Assembly (NCBI GenBank): GCA_002419215.1
Contig: DIFQ01000121.1
Location: 1 to 14,802 of the forward strand
Origin: Syntrophaceae bacterium UBA5744
Lineage (GTDB): Bacteria; Desulfobacterota; Syntrophia; Syntrophales; UBA2192
Length of the DNA stretch: 14,802 nucleotides
Reading direction: 5' to 3'
A model generated the notes under the pieces. The model did no database searches. It had not been told where the DNA came from and was given only the letters and a program-made list of their open reading frames with translations. Within the stretch, counting starts at the first letter, position 1. Every line of letters starts with the position of its first letter. Of the stretch, positions 14,298-14,802 are shown in pieces. The position numbers and the translations under genes are program-made.

Positions 14298-14514
14298 CGG
14301 GCCCCATCCCGTCTGCCGGGGGCGCCTGCCCCGAAAGTCCCGCGGAACAAACCTTCCAGGCCTCACTCAGCAGGAAGCATTAGCCCGGCTCATACTTTTT
14401 TCGTATCCCAAAATCATACCGGGGCGCGATTGACTCATCGGGCCTTTTCCGTTTTCATGGCCACACGGCGCAACTGGACTAACAGAGAGAGCCCGAATCC
14501 GGAAAAAGTCAATT
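14298..14514. other. Left flank of the IS1595-type transposase gene
   Basis: No gene. The left end of the insertion sequence should lie here, but the terminal inverted repeat cannot be fixed without the right end, which is outside the window. The stretch at 14389-14421 contains AT-rich words (catactttttt, tcgtatcccaaaatcatac). Confidence 0.35.
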
Positions 14515-14802
14515 ATGTCAACGACTAACCGATACGTGAGGCGTTCGAAAATTTCCGAGGCCAAGTTCCGTGAACTGGTCCGGTACTTTTCCCTCGACCT
14601 CGACGCCCACAAAATCGCGGCCCTGACCCGGCTGAACCGCAACACCGTCAACCGCTACCTGCTGCGAATCCGGGAGAGGATCGCGGAGCACTGCGAAGCC
14701 GCCTCGCCGGTCGAGGGGATCGGCGCGGGGGGCAACGGCGACGCGGGCGCGCGCGGCCGAACGCCCGTCATCGGCATCTTCCAGCGCGGCGGCAGCATCT
14801 AC
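14515..14802 (+). CDS. IS1595-family transposase, N-terminal part (runs off window)
   Basis: 96 residues from the ATG at 14515 to the window edge. The N-terminus (NRYVRRSKISEAKFRELVRY, DAHKIAALTRLNRNTVNRYL, RIRERIAEHCEAASP) is the characteristic helix-turn-helix region of IS1595-family transposases. In the family the next segment normally reads roughly GEVEVDESYFG plus a basic stretch before KTxVFGI. Here the sequence is SPVEGIGAGGNGDAGARGRT then PVIGIFQRGGSIY, about ten residues shorter and without the DES motif that supplies the first catalytic Asp. The downstream ISXO2-like fold appears to continue (PVIGIFQRGG). The gene may encode an inactive or repurposed transposase. No SD is obvious. 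The family call is firm; the lack of the Asp is from comparison by memory. Confidence 0.8.
   Translation, partial: MSTTNRYVRRSKISEAKFRELVRYFSLDLDAHKIAALTRLNRNTVNRYLLRIRERIAEHCEAASPVEGIGAGGNGDAGARGRTPVIGIFQRGGSIY

Overview
The window is GC-rich bacterial chromosome. Most genes have a clear Shine-Dalgarno sequence, and there are many short palindromic repeats, c-di-GMP-type domains, a -24/-12 (sigma-54) promoter, an IS1595-type transposase and a probable selenoprotein. Together these suggest a Desulfobacterota (deltaproteobacterial) genome, perhaps of the syntrophic or sulfate-reducing lineages. This is inference; no rRNA or marker gene is present to fix the taxonomy. No tRNA, rRNA or CRISPR array was seen.

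Left region (1-2399, minus strand): a flavoprotein disulfide reductase whose C-terminus continues into a STAS domain and runs off the window edge, preceded by an exported rhodanese-like lipoprotein. In the rhodanese gene the codon for the catalytic cysteine is an in-frame TGA. A 7-bp hairpin with loop GGUCA lies 14 nt downstream, as in a bacterial SECIS element. The reading frame continues normally to a TAG, so this is very probably a Sec-containing rhodanese. A divergent PilZ protein follows (2585-3250).

Centre (3795-10714, plus strand): a run of proteases and exported proteins. It holds a small secreted protein with a Gly-Lys tail, a metacaspase-like C14 peptidase, and a papain-type C1 peptidase with a module inserted just before its catalytic His. 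Next come an Lgt-like membrane protein lacking residues critical in true Lgt, a small exported protein with a Cys at the end of its signal segment, and a subtilase without a signal peptide. Three unrelated protease folds within 7 kb is the main system-level feature. The long gaps before the first exported protein and before the papain gene carry related GC-rich repeats.

Right region (11054-14802): an exported protein of unknown function on the minus strand, a REP/MITE-like palindrome, a two-gene unit encoding a 60-residue protein and a degenerate GGDEF-like protein, a stand-alone GspE/MshE-N-like domain behind a good sigma-54 promoter, a coiled-coil protein with a terminator, and the start of an IS1595-family transposase that seems to lack the first catalytic Asp segment. 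The PilZ, GGDEF-like and MshEN-like proteins suggest c-di-GMP or surface-polymer functions nearby, but no pathway can be completed from this window.
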